Source: Candidatus Thiovulum imperiosus (lineage in GTDB: Bacteria > Campylobacterota > Campylobacteria > Campylobacterales > Thiovulaceae). Taken from it: 64,000 nucleotides of DNA. The notes below the pieces were generated by a model. It searched no databases and had not been told where the DNA came from. It saw only the letters and a list, made by a program, of their open reading frames with translations. Both the position numbers and the translations under genes were made by a program. This document shows, piece by piece, positions 54,970-64,000 of this stretch. Location of the stretch: the NCBI GenBank assembly GCA_024281175.1, contig JAMJTW010000010.1:36976-100975 (forward strand). Reading direction: 5' to 3'. Position 1 is the stretch's first letter; each line of letters opens with the position of its first letter.

Positions 54970-55529
54970 CTTAAATCCAATAGAATATGTTCTAAAATTT
55001 CTCTACTTAACTTTTTAATACTCTCATCTTTTCCATCTTCAGAAATTTCAAGAAAAATATCTTTTGCTGTCTCAAAATCTTCCAATCGGAAGTGACAAAT
55101 TGCAATTTGATATTTGACTTTATCACTTTTATAAGGTAGTTTTGCAAACTTTTGTAGAGCATCTTTAAAATTTTCCATATTGAAAAGAGAGAGAGCCTCT
55201 TCATAAATCTTATATGTATCATCTCGAAGAAGAAAGTTGTTCCACTCTTCTACTTGCCCCTTTCGAAATATTTCTATTTCATCTTTTATAAAATCATCAC
55301 TCTCTTGAACATATCCATACTCAAAAATTTGCCTTGGAAGAATGAACTTCTGAGAAAATTTATCTACGGCACTTTGTGGAAAGTCTCTTTTCGCATTTTT
55401 CCAATTCTTCCCAACTTTTACTTCTAAAATTTGCTCTACAAATGATTTAAAACCTGCAACTGACAAATAGTTATCTGTTGGCTGACCAACTAAAGTCTGA
55501 TTTTTCTGAAGATATGTGTATATAGTCAT
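54966..55529 (-). CDS. TPR-like helical protein
   Basis: The 187-residue protein has one or two TPR-like pairs at the C-terminus (YEEALSLFNMENFKDALQKFAKL, CHFRLEDFETAKDIFLEIS). It has no signal peptide and is coupled with the pentapeptide gene, so the two products may interact. The family is not recognised. Confidence 0.5.
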   Translation of the reverse strand: MTIYTYLQKNQTLVGQPTDNYLSVAGFKSFVEQILEVKVGKNWKNAKRDFPQSAVDKFSQKFILPRQIFEYGYVQESDDFIKDEIEIFRKGQVEEWNNFLLRDDTYKIYEEALSLFNMENFKDALQKFAKLPYKSDKVKYQIAICHFRLEDFETAKDIFLEISEDGKDESIKKLSREILEHILLDLR

Positions 55530-55693
55530 AACTCTCCGCTTTTCAATAAATTGAAAGTTGTAAAAAAAAAGTGAAAAGTTGAAGACTCTACAAAAACATC
55601 TTGGCGGATAAATTTTAAAAAGAATCTTCTATAAAATTTTACCAAATACAATTTTGAAATTTTAGATAAAATTTAATTTTTACAGGAATTTAT

Positions 55694-56647
55694 ATGATAA
55701 ATATCAAACAGATTCAATATTTTCCAGTTACTCTTTTTGCTGTTGTAATGGGAATGAGTGGATTGTCAATTGCATATGAGAAAGCATACCATCTTTTAGA
55801 GTTGCCAAAGTTTCCATTTGAGATACTCCTTTTCAGTTCTGTAATACTTTTCTTTAACCACATTATTGTTTATGGAATCAAAGCGGTAAAATTTCCAGAA
55901 GAGATAAAAGCTGAATTTATGCACCCTATTAGAATAAATTTCTTTCCAGCTATATCAGTTTCACTTCTTTTGCTAAGCATCGCTTTTTACAGCTACTTTC
56001 CAGTTGTATCAATACCATTGTGGTTTTTAGGAACAATACTCCATACGATTTTTACATTCTACATATTGAGTTTCTGGATAAGACACAACTTTGAGATAAG
56101 TCACTTTAATCCAGCTTGGTTTATTCCAATTGTAGGAAATATAATAATTCCAATTGTTGGAGTTGATATTTTGGGTAGTGAAGTGATGATATTCTACTTT
56201 ACAATAGGAATATTTTTCTGGATAGTTCTTTTTACAATTATTTTGTATAGAATTATTTTTCATAATGCTTTAGTGGAGAAATTTTTACCAACAATGTTTA
56301 TTCTAATAGCACCTCCTGCGGTTGGATTTATCTCATATATAAGAATAACTTTGAGTTTCGATTTCTTTGCTCATATTTTGCTATTTATAGCACTATTTTT
56401 CACTCTTCTTCTATTTTTTATGGGAAAGAGTTTTCTAAAAATTAGATATTTTGTCTCTTGGTGGGCATACACATTTCCACTAGATGCTATAACAATCGCA
56501 TCAATGGTAGCTTATCAAATTACAGGCTCACTATTTTATATGACTCTCTCTTATACTTTACTATTTATAACAACAGTAGTTATTTTAGCTGTTGGAGTTC
56601 AAACATTAATTTTTACAAACAAAAAAGAAGTTTGTATCAAGGAGTAA
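55694..56647 (+). CDS. TDT/SLAC1-type anion channel or TehA-like transporter
   Basis: The 317-residue protein has about ten membrane helices and the family start YFPVTLFAVVMGMSGLSIAYEKA, with HFNPAWFIPIVGNIIIPI. TehA/SLAC1 members conduct small anions or export sulfite. In a sulfur oxidiser sulfite or sulfate export is attractive but not shown. It is followed after four bases by the DUF302 gene. Confidence 0.75.
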   Translation: MINIKQIQYFPVTLFAVVMGMSGLSIAYEKAYHLLELPKFPFEILLFSSVILFFNHIIVYGIKAVKFPEEIKAEFMHPIRINFFPAISVSLLLLSIAFYSYFPVVSIPLWFLGTILHTIFTFYILSFWIRHNFEISHFNPAWFIPIVGNIIIPIVGVDILGSEVMIFYFTIGIFFWIVLFTIILYRIIFHNALVEKFLPTMFILIAPPAVGFISYIRITLSFDFFAHILLFIALFFTLLLFFMGKSFLKIRYFVSWWAYTFPLDAITIASMVAYQITGSLFYMTLSYTLLFITTVVILAVGVQTLIFTNKKEVCIKE

Positions 56648-56651
56648 ATTT

Positions 56652-57155
56652 ATGAATAAAATTTTAATTTTAGTAGTAACAGCAATTGCATTTCTGTTAG
56701 GTTCAATCTTTACAGCACTTTTGCTAAACATATCAGCACCAAATATGCTAATTAAAGAGGTAACAAGTCCTTACGATTTTGAAAAGACTGTTCGAATTAT
56801 AGAAGAGAGAATAAATAAAAAAGAGGGTTGGCATGTTGTAACAACTTATGACCAAAATCATGAAGTTATTCAGCACGGAGGAGAACCGATTGGAAAGATG
56901 GCAATTATAAAATATTGTAATGGAAAACAGGCTTCAAATATGCTTATCTCTGATGATAGGAAAAAGCTATCTCCAATGATGCCAAAAGGAATATCTGTTT
57001 ATGAAGATAGTAGAGGAACAGTTCACATTGCAATGTCAAATGGTAAAGTGATGGGCAAACTTTTTGGAGGAGAAGTTGAAAAGATAATTGAAGAAGTTTC
57101 ATTGGAAGTTGAAGAGATAATGAGTTTTATGCACTTCAAATTTACAATTTTTTAA
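56652..57155 (+). CDS. DUF302 domain protein with N-terminal membrane anchor
   Basis: The N-terminus (ILILVVTAIAFLLGSIFTALLL) is a single helix or uncleaved signal. The DUF302 core (TSPYDFEKTVRIIEERINKKEGWHVVTTYDQNHEV and MLISDDRKKLSPMMPKGISVYED) follows. DUF302 proteins often occur with sulfur oxidation genes. Co-transcription with the TDT gene is likely. Confidence 0.75.
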   Translation: MNKILILVVTAIAFLLGSIFTALLLNISAPNMLIKEVTSPYDFEKTVRIIEERINKKEGWHVVTTYDQNHEVIQHGGEPIGKMAIIKYCNGKQASNMLISDDRKKLSPMMPKGISVYEDSRGTVHIAMSNGKVMGKLFGGEVEKIIEEVSLEVEEIMSFMHFKFTIF

Positions 57156-57169
57156 GAGTGAAGCATTCG

Positions 57170-57346
57170 GGAGTGACCAAATAGGCTTCTGCCTCTCTTG
57201 TCATTTCGATATGAGCGTAGCGATTGAGAAATCTTGTAAACTTATCGTTTTACTCAAAGTGACGTAAAAGATTTCTCACCCAAAAGGGTTCGAAATGACA
57301 TATAAGTTATTCAAGCATAAAAATACTCTATTTGGTCAGTCCCAAG
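57170..57346. repeat. Palindromic element with GGGA-TGACCAAATAG ends, long form
   Basis: The element opens GGGAGTGACCAAATAG and closes CTATTTGGTCAGTCCC, terminal inverted repeats with one mismatch. Inside are TCATTTCGATATGAGCGTAGCG, GATTGAGAAATCTTG and the inverted GATTTCTC and TTCGAAATGACA. It thus nests the TCATTTCGA element between the outer ends. No ORF. Confidence 0.75.
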
Positions 57347-57425
57347 CATTCGCCTTACTCTAAAATCTAGGAAATCTTCTTCCTAGATTTTTTAATTGGT
57401 AAAATTAAAAAAAAGATTTCACAAT

Positions 57426-59003
57426 ATGAGAAAAATAGTTGAAGAGATATTAGAAGAGAAGTTTCAAAAAAGTGTGGTTGTAGAAATTCCCAAAGAGAGT
57501 AAATTTGGTGAATTTTCAACTCCAGTAGCTTTCTCTCTTGCAAAAGAGCTTCGGAAATCACCAATGATAATTGCTGAAGAGTTGGCAAAAGAGTTTACAG
57601 AATTTAATGAGTTTTCAAAAGTAGAAGCAGTTAAAGGATATTTAAATTTCTATTTAAGTGAAGATTTTTTAAATAGCTATTCAGATGGTGCTTTAGTTGA
57701 TGGTGATAGATTTGGAGAGGGTAATGAGAGTGGGAAAATTCTTTTAGAATTTGTTAGTGCAAATCCAACTGGACCACTTCACATTGGACATAGCAGAGGT
57801 GCTATTTATGGAGATACTCTACTAAAAATTGGAAAATATTTGGGTTATGAAATTGAAGCCGAATACTATATCAATGATGCTGGTAGACAGATAGATTTGT
57901 TGGGACTTTCAATATATCTTTCAGGAAAAGAGCTTTTAGGAAAAACTGTAACTTATCCTGAAGAGTATTATCGAGGTGACTACATTGTAGATATGGCAAA
58001 AGAGGCTCTGACAGAATTTGGAGAAAAGATATTTCGAGAAGAGAGTATTGGTGATTTAGCTTCTTGGGGCAAAGAGAAGATGATGGTAGAGATAGTTCAA
58101 AATCTTGATAGTGTTGGGATAAAATTTGATGTTTTTGTTTCAGAAAGAGATATCTTTAGAGAGTGGGAAGACTCTTTAAAAGAGCTAGAAAGTAGAGGTG
58201 GAGTTTATAAAGAAGATGGAAAACTTTGGCTGAAATCTACTCAATTTGGAGATGAGAAAGATAGAGTTATTGTAAGAGAAAACTCCGTACCTACCTATTT
58301 AGCTGGAGATATAGCGTATCATCACAATAAATATAATAGAGATTATGACAAGTATATAAATATTTGGGGTGCTGACCATCATGGATACATAAAAAGAGTA
58401 GAGTCAGCAATCGAATTTTTGGGATATAACTCAAAACAGTTAGAGGTAATTCTAACTCAAATGGTAGCTTTATTAAAAGATGGTGAGCCATATAAAATGA
58501 GCAAAAGAGCTGGAAACTTTGTTTTAATGAGAGATGTTGTTGATGAGGTTGGAGCTGACGCTTTAAGATACACATTTGCGAGTAAAACTCCAGATACTTC
58601 ATTACAATTTGATGTTGCTGAACTTACAAAACAGGATAACTCAAATCCCATTTACTATATAAATTATGCTCATGCAAGAATTCACTCTCTTTTAAGAAAA
58701 AGTTCTCTTTTAGAAAAAGATATTTTACAAAGTAGAATAGAACTTGATGCGAAGAGAAAAGAGCTTCTCTTTTTAGCACTTCGACTTCCAGAGATAGTGA
58801 GAGATAGTTTTGAGAGTCGTCAAACTCAAAAACTTACAGATTACTTACACTCTCTCGCTTCAAACTTCCACAGTTTTTATAATAGTAATAAAATTGTCGA
58901 AACTGAAAGTGAAGCACAACTACTGAAATTATCACTTGTTGTTGCAAATTCAATAAAAATTGGACTCTCACTTCTTGGAATTGAAGCAAAAGAGAGTATG
59001 TAG
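57426..59003 (+). CDS. argS: Arginyl-tRNA synthetase
   Basis: The class I synthetase signatures are SANPTGPLHIGHSRGA and KMSKRAGN. The track begins at 57396, but ATG 57426 (MRKIVEEILEEKF) is the usual start of the add-on domain and follows AAGA, giving 525 residues. proA follows after eight bases. Confidence 0.95.
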   Translation: MRKIVEEILEEKFQKSVVVEIPKESKFGEFSTPVAFSLAKELRKSPMIIAEELAKEFTEFNEFSKVEAVKGYLNFYLSEDFLNSYSDGALVDGDRFGEGNESGKILLEFVSANPTGPLHIGHSRGAIYGDTLLKIGKYLGYEIEAEYYINDAGRQIDLLGLSIYLSGKELLGKTVTYPEEYYRGDYIVDMAKEALTEFGEKIFREESIGDLASWGKEKMMVEIVQNLDSVGIKFDVFVSERDIFREWEDSLKELESRGGVYKEDGKLWLKSTQFGDEKDRVIVRENSVPTYLAGDIAYHHNKYNRDYDKYINIWGADHHGYIKRVESAIEFLGYNSKQLEVILTQMVALLKDGEPYKMSKRAGNFVLMRDVVDEVGADALRYTFASKTPDTSLQFDVAELTKQDNSNPIYYINYAHARIHSLLRKSSLLEKDILQSRIELDAKRKELLFLALRLPEIVRDSFESRQTQKLTDYLHSLASNFHSFYNSNKIVETESEAQLLKLSLVVANSIKIGLSLLGIEAKESM

Positions 59004-59011
59004 GAATTAAA

Positions 59012-60247
59012 ATGGTAGATTTTTTAGAAAAAGCGAAAGAGAGCAGTAGGGTTGTATCCCAACTTGATGGTGCAAAAAAGAGTGAAATCTTAAATAGAAT
59101 GGCTGATGTTCTTTTAGAAAATATAGAACCTATCGTCTTTGAAAACCAGAAAGATTTGGAGTATGCTGGAACAGAGGGACTCTCTCCAGCAATGGTAGAC
59201 CGACTCTTTTTAGATGAAAAGAGAATTGGAGATATGGCAACTTCACTTCGAGAAATTGCATCTTTAAAAGAGCCTGTTGGTAGAGTTTTAGATGGCTGGA
59301 TAAATGATATTGGACTCAGAATTGAGAAAGTTTCAGTTCCAATTGGAGTGATTGGTATCATCTACGAGTCTCGACCAAATGTTACAAGTGATACAGCTGG
59401 ACTCTGTTTCAAAAGTGGAAATGTAGCAATTTTAAAAGGTGGAAAAGAGGCTGAAAACTCAAATAAAATCATTGCTCTAATTTTACAAAGTGTTCTTGAA
59501 GAGTTTGGTATTCCAAAAGAGGCAATTTCTCTACTTCCAGATAGTAGTCGAGAGGGAGTAGCAAAGATGATAAAAGAGGACGCTTTTATCGACCTCATCA
59601 TTCCAAGAGGTGGAGAGGGACTCATTCGATATGTAAATTCAAATGCTACTGTTCCAGTTGTCAAACATGATAAAGGTCTCTGTCATGTCTATATCGATAA
59701 AGATGCTGATATTGAAAAAGCTCTCGATATTGCAATAAATTCCAAAACTCAGAGAGTTGGAGTTTGTAATGCTATGGAAACTCTCCTTGTTGATTTCTCT
59801 ATTGCTGATGAGGTTCTTCCAAAACTGAAAGAGCGATTTGATGAAAAGGGAACTGAAATCAAAGGGTGTGGAACAACTGAAAATATCATAGAAGTTTCAG
59901 CACACGCTACTGATGAGGATTTCAATACAGAGTATCTTGCAAATATTTTAAATGTGAAAGTTGTTAGTGGAGTTTTTGAGGCGATAAATCATATCTCTCG
60001 ATACGGTTCTGGACACTCTGAAGCTATCGTTACGGAAAACTATACAACTGCTGAACAGTTTATGAATGAGATAGACGCTTCAACTATCTACCTCAACGCT
60101 TCTACTCGTTTTACAGATGGTGCTGTTTTTGGATTTGGTGCTGAAGTTGGAATTTCAACAAATAAACTTCATGCAAGAGGTCCAATGGGAATAAATGAAC
60201 TCACAACTTACAAATATAAAGTCTATGGAAATGGACAGATAAAGTAA
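59012..60247 (+). CDS. proA: Glutamate-5-semialdehyde dehydrogenase
   Basis: ProA reduces glutamyl phosphate in proline synthesis. The protein has 411 residues, with VPIGVIGIIYESRPNVTSD, LKGGKEAENSN, the catalytic cysteine in QRVGVCNAMETLLVD and ARGPMGINELTTYKY. It is paired with argS; proB is not in the window. Confidence 0.95.
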   Translation: MVDFLEKAKESSRVVSQLDGAKKSEILNRMADVLLENIEPIVFENQKDLEYAGTEGLSPAMVDRLFLDEKRIGDMATSLREIASLKEPVGRVLDGWINDIGLRIEKVSVPIGVIGIIYESRPNVTSDTAGLCFKSGNVAILKGGKEAENSNKIIALILQSVLEEFGIPKEAISLLPDSSREGVAKMIKEDAFIDLIIPRGGEGLIRYVNSNATVPVVKHDKGLCHVYIDKDADIEKALDIAINSKTQRVGVCNAMETLLVDFSIADEVLPKLKERFDEKGTEIKGCGTTENIIEVSAHATDEDFNTEYLANILNVKVVSGVFEAINHISRYGSGHSEAIVTENYTTAEQFMNEIDASTIYLNASTRFTDGAVFGFGAEVGISTNKLHARGPMGINELTTYKYKVYGNGQIK

Positions 60248-60251
60248 ATTT

Positions 60252-60425
60252 TATGGAGTGGCTAAATAGCCACTTTGCCTCTTCTCTCATTTAGTAAAAC
60301 TTTGTTCTTGATATAAGCCAAGCGATTGAGAAATCTTGGAAACTTATCATTTTACTTGAAGTAATATAACAGACTTCTTACCCTAAAGGGTTTTTTGAAA
60401 TGTAAAAATACCATATTGAGTCACT
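60252..60425. repeat. Degenerate palindromic element behind proA
   Basis: The stretch from GGAGTGGCTAAATAG to ATATTGAGTCACTTT matches the long-form element at 57170 in order (GATTGAGAAATCTTGGAAAC, then CTTACCCTAAAGGGTTTTT) but is more decayed. It fills most of the 255-base gap. Confidence 0.65.
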
Positions 60426-60502
60426 TTAAAACTATACAGCGGACATTTTAAAATTTGTATTTCTTATAAGTTGTGTTAAAATTAATCAAATAAGGATATT
60501 TA

Positions 60503-62654
60503 ATGAATGGTTTTAATTATAAGACAAATGATTTCAATATAAATAATGCCTACTGGTTAGGTGTTTTAGCTAATGAAGTTTATGATGTAAATGATGAAAA
60601 TATTTCTGAGAAACTCTCAAAGTTTGGGTTTTCAGAACTAAAATTTTTTAGTAAAAGAAGCTCACAAGCTTGTATATGTGGAAATAAGTCATCACTTATT
60701 CTCTCATTCAGAGGAACTGAAGGAAGATTAAATGATTGGCTAACAGATGCAACTGTTAGACATAGCAAGGTTTGGTGGACTCGTTCATGCTGGTTTTTAC
60801 AATGCACTTCACTATATATATGATGAAATCCTAGATTATATTCAAGCCAACCTAAAAGATAGAAAACTTTTGATTACAGGACATAGTTTAGGTGGTGCTC
60901 TTGCAGCTTTAGCTGGCATACAACTTAAAGTAGATAGAGATATTGAAATTAGTGGTATTTACACTTTTGGTGAACCAAAAGTTGGCGATGATAAATTTGC
61001 TCATAACTTTGAAATTCTATTAGGTAAAAAGCTATTTAGGTTTGTAAACAATAATGATATTGTTCCTCGTGTGCCTTTCTCTATTCCCCACATTTTCAAA
61101 TATGTTCAAATTGGTCAAATCAAATATTTTGATAGTGATGGTATCTTAAATGATGATATTAATCGTATGGACTCAACTTGGGAAACATTTGAGGGGAGTT
61201 TTGTTAATAAAACTGAATTAATAGCTCGTGGAAAAAAAGACCATGCTATGGTGAAGTACCTTAAACTTTTAGATAATGCTAGAGGAGTTGATAATAAATC
61301 TGAAATTGAACAACTTTTAATTCAAGCTGTAAGTCAATTACAAAGTGTTGTTAAAACAGGATATAAAAATATTCCTATTTTAGACCCTTATAAAATTGAT
61401 AAAGAGCTTAAATTTTCAAAAGGTGATATAAAACTAGAATTAGAAAACCCTACTATAAAAGGTTTTTCAACTATTCAAATATCGGAATTACCACATTTTA
61501 GTTTAAAAAACAAGGAACTCTCTTTTGGTATATCTTTTGATAGATTAGTTTTAGAGAGTATGGATTATAGTGCTTCTTACAAAATTATCTCAAGAAGTGG
61601 TAATTTTGAACTTGAAGCGAAAGGTGTGAAGGCAAATTTCACATTGGAGTTAGATTTTCAAAATCATCTACCAGTTGTTGCAACAAAAAATAGTAATTTT
61701 GAAATAGATAGTCTCGATTTGGAGATGGAGAATATCTATATTCTTGATTTAATTGCTCCACTATTTAAAAATAGTTTTGAGGAGATGATTGCAAAGCGTT
61801 TGCAAGGTTTTATAAATGAATTTTTAACTCGCAAGATACAAACTTTCTATCTCTCTCAAAAAGATACTTTACTCAAACTTAAAAAGTTATATGATATGAA
61901 ATTAAAACAGAGCGGAGGTAAAATAGATGAGAAGCCTCGAATATTAGAGGGGTTTAATGGAGTTGGAGAGTTACCACTTCCTCTATTTTGGGAGTTACCT
62001 AGTGTAGATGTTGAAAACTCAAAATCTATATCAATCGATGAGGTTGTTCAGAATGCAAAAACAGGAGACATTATTCTTTTTGCTGGTTCTTATCCATCAA
62101 GTAAAAGAATTAGAAGATTAACACAGAGTTGTTTCTCTCATGTTGTATTTGTTGTAAAAGAACCAGATATAGCAGATGGAAAAGCGTGTGTATGGCAAGC
62201 AACTTCTAGTGTTCATAGAGGGGTTCTACGAAATATGGAACATAAATCTGGAATTCAACTTAACTACTTAGATGAAATGGTTCAAGATTATAGAGATGAA
62301 GACTCTGGTGCAATTATCTGTTGGAGACAACTCAATCGAGAGAGTAGAGATGATAAACTAGAGCAAGAGAGTCTTGCTAAGGTGAAAGAATTTATTAAAG
62401 AGATGGATGGTAAACCATACACAAATGATATGGACGGTCTCTATATTATGGGATTGATGGAAGTTGATAATCCAAATAAAGAAGATTACTTTTGTGCTGG
62501 TATAGTTGCAGAGTCTCAAATGAGGTTTAACATCTTAAAAGATACTTTTTATCAATATCAATATGCTCCTAGGGACTTTTCAGAGAGACAAGATAGACTA
62601 CCTTTTAAGAATGGAAATAGTAGTTTTGGAGAACAAATAGTTATTAGGGACTGA
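60503..62654 (+). pseudogene. Class 3 lipase fused to a permuted NlpC/P60-like domain, frameshifted
   Basis: The track splits it into 60503-60823 and 60747-62654. The first frame holds the lipase start (SLILSFRGTEGRLNDWLTDATVRHS), the second resumes FGGLVHAGFYNALH and has the nucleophile elbow TGHSLGGALA. One extra base in the GCAAGG tract near 60768 would explain the break. The roughly 235 C-terminal residues look like a circularly permuted papain-like hydrolase (YiiX type): TGDIILFAG, CFSHVVFVVKEPD with the histidine and EDYFCAGIVAESQ with the cysteine. The product would be about 715 residues. Such a two-enzyme fusion could attack lipids and ester or amide bonds. No signal peptide. Confidence 0.7.
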
Positions 62655-62765
62655 CGAAATAGCTTTTTCAGGTAAAACACTTTAAGGAAGCAAAGCGACC
62701 GAAGAGTCCACCTGACTCTTCGCATTCGCTCAGAGATGAAAATCTTCTATTTGGTCAGTTCCAAA
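62652..62765. repeat. Palindromic element with GACCAAATAG ends, short form
   Basis: The ends GGGACTGACGAAATAG and CTATTTGGTCAGTTCC are inverted. Inside are GCTTTTTCAGG, AAAACACTTTAAGGAAGC, GACCGAAGAGTC and GACTCTTCGC. It begins at the lipase stop codon, and is the cleanest match to the copies at 5301 and 7039. Confidence 0.75.
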
Positions 62766-62884
62766 ATTTATCGTCATTAGTAAAAGCGGAAATCAATAAT
62801 TACAAGGGACTTGGACACATCAAAAACTTGTAATTAATTTTGATGGCTCTCTCCTGAATTTACGGTTTGATGCGATTTAACAAT

Positions 62885-63140
62885 TGAAGAAACTTTGCAA
62901 ATAGGAAGCTACTCCCTTTCAGAACTTCTAAACTTTTCAGAAATCATTTTTGTAAATGAAGAAACTCTAAAGTTGTAGAACTTTTCAAGAACTGGAAAAC
63001 TTCACGGTCTTTCTCCAGTTGAAACAAATTTGGAACTCCAAAAGCAAGGTTTTCAAGAAAAGGAAAATGGAAGTTGGAAACTCTATTTCGAAACTAAAGT
63101 TCCGACTTCTATTTTTGTAAAATTTCAGAAAAGGATTTTT
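62885..63140 (+). pseudogene. Rha C-terminal relic
   Basis: Fragments SELLNFSEIIFVNEETLK, then TGKLHGLSPVETNLELQKQGFQEKENGSWKL match the Rha copy beginning at 63444 (FSEILSVNEEALK and EIGKLHGLSPVET), with the middle deleted and a stop inside. The track ORF at 63030 joins this tail to the HTH gene by chance. Confidence 0.65.
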
Positions 63141-63365
63141 GTGGAGAAAGAAGAGAATTTAGTAAAGAAAACTTGCCGAGAATTGGGAATTACACAAAAA
63201 GAGTTGGCTGAAAAAACTGGATTTTCAGAAGATAGTATTTCTAAATGGAATAAAGGTGCAAAAATTCCTAAAAGTGCTGAAAATTTCTTTCATACTTTAA
63301 TAAGAATGGATAAATTTCAGCAAATGGAAAATCTGGTTAATCAGATTAAAACCTTGACTTTATAG
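63141..63365 (+). CDS. Small HTH regulator, module copy 3
   Basis: The paralogue alignment places the start at GTG 63141, which follows the AAAGGA of the module. The 75-residue protein (EENLVKKTCRELGITQKELAEKTGFSEDSISKWNKG) is closest to copy 1 and to the ATA relic at 25104. It is followed by the standard spacer and a Rha gene. Confidence 0.75.
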   Translation: MEKEENLVKKTCRELGITQKELAEKTGFSEDSISKWNKGAKIPKSAENFFHTLIRMDKFQQMENLVNQIKTLTL

Positions 63366-63377
63366 TATATATAAGAT

Positions 63378-63383
63378 TATAAT
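63378..63383 (+). promoter_or_regulatory. TATAAT -10 box before Rha copy 3
   Basis: TATAAT lies 61 bases before the Rha start, in a leader whose bases (CAAGTAGAAAC, GCTATTTCTATTTG, AAATCTTGATT) are conserved with the leader of Rha copy 1 at 20370-20410. Confidence 0.55.
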
Positions 63384-63443
63384 AGCTCCAAACAAGTAGA
63401 AACGGCTATTTCTATTTGTAAATCTTGATTGGAGACTAATTAA

Positions 63444-64000
63444 ATGAACAAAAATTCTAACATATCTCTGTTGGAAATCATCGATGATAAGCCAAAAGTA
63501 TCACATAGAATTATTGCTTTACATACAGATAATAAAGAAGAAACTGTTTCAAGACTTATTAGAAGATATCTTGATAAATTAGAGCTTTTTGGACAGGTCG
63601 GATTTAAAATCCAGACTGTAACAAACTCGGCAGGTGCGGTAAATGAGGAAAAAACTTTTTATCTAAATGAACCTCAAGCTACTCTTCTTTTAACTTTTCT
63701 ACGAAACAATGACATTGTTGTAATTTTCAAAGTTGAACTTGTCAAACAGTTTTTTGAAATGAGAGAAAAACTTCAAAATCCAATTTTACAATTTCCAAAC
63801 TTTTCAGAAATTCTTTCTGTAAATGAAGAAGCTCTAAAAGTTGTAGAACTTTTCAAGTCCTCTTCCTCTTTCGATTTGCTACTTCTCCAAAAGCTCCTAA
63901 AAGAGAAAAGTATTTCCTCTCTCTTCCAACTCGACTTTTCCCAAACCTATTTTCTTCCAACAGAAATTGGAAAACTTCACGGTCTTTCTCCAGTTGAAAC
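63444..64000 (+). CDS. Rha-like regulatory protein, module copy 3, cut by window end
   Basis: The frame opens MNKNSNISLLEIIDDKPKVSH and shows the core KTFYLNEPQATLLLTFLRNN, then a different middle (FPNFSEILSVNEEALKVVELF) and the start of the C-terminal domain (DFSQTYFLPTEIGKLHGLSPVE). It is open to the right edge, so it is absent from the track. It is the least damaged copy in the window and shows what the others have lost. Confidence 0.75.
   Translation, partial: MNKNSNISLLEIIDDKPKVSHRIIALHTDNKEETVSRLIRRYLDKLELFGQVGFKIQTVTNSAGAVNEEKTFYLNEPQATLLLTFLRNNDIVVIFKVELVKQFFEMREKLQNPILQFPNFSEILSVNEEALKVVELFKSSSSFDLLLLQKLLKEKSISSLFQLDFSQTYFLPTEIGKLHGLSPVE

Overview
The window reads as an AT-rich chromosome segment from a Campylobacterota (epsilonproteobacterial) bacterium, probably a sulfur-metabolising, motile relative of Thiovulum, Sulfurimonas or Sulfurovum. 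The phylum call rests on a PflA-like flagellar TPR protein beside fliK, a poly-acidic repeat protein in front of rsmD, an HP0495-type DUF493 protein, a QueE with the epsilon-type cysteine pattern, a str operon of rpsL-rpsG-fusA only, and a three-subunit molybdopterin sulfur-type oxidoreductase. The genus is a guess from gene content; no rRNA or tRNA was seen in the window.

Layout. 1-615: the start of a DUF4062 protein that runs off the left edge. 0.9-8.4 kb: housekeeping (aas-like acyltransferase/acyl-ACP synthetase, feoAB, a VWA lipoprotein, glyA). 8.4-9.3 kb: a gene graveyard with a diverged fusA fragment and a broken toxin-antitoxin pair. 9.3-15 kb: fusA-rpsG-rpsL, a REC-REC-cyclase and a pseudopilin. 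15.1-20 kb: the Fe-S, membrane and molybdopterin subunits of a respiratory oxidoreductase.

20.0-33.7 kb is one accessory island. It contains pieces of a repeated module (XRE-like HTH gene, spacer, Rha-like gene). Between the pieces lie an LRR fragment, an ATPase plus putative PD-(D/E)XK nuclease pair, a reverse transcriptase with an upstream structured RNA, a frameshifted BRO-N/DUF559 gene, two RelE-type toxin-antitoxin pairs, a MntA/HepT pair, a pentapeptide membrane protein and a truncated type IIG restriction-modification enzyme. The left part of the island (20.0-24.5 kb) lies between two copies of the 3' end of the molybdopterin gene; they differ almost only at synonymous sites.

33.7-60.2 kb returns to core genes: pflA-fliK, a large LRR lipoprotein, serA, queE-folP, fxsA, the acidic protein, rsmD-pssA-waaF, sucCD interrupted by two small genes, a GT81-like glycosyltransferase, a TDT channel, argS and proA. 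60.5-64 kb has a frameshifted lipase/NlpC-like fusion and a third HTH-Rha module cut by the right edge.

The most exciting element is the reverse transcriptase at 23.0-24.5 kb. It carries a YCDD active site and follows a roughly 360-nt structured RNA with its own promoter, as in DRT2 (UG2) defence systems. The RNA contains a near-repeated heptamer (TGTYTCA) exactly 129 nt apart. One sense frame between the copies has no stop, and it stays in frame when the unit is concatenated. That is what a rolling-circle neo-type template should look like, here with a predicted 43-residue repeat. A family of intergenic palindromic elements with GGGA-TGACCAAATAG ends sits behind at least six genes.
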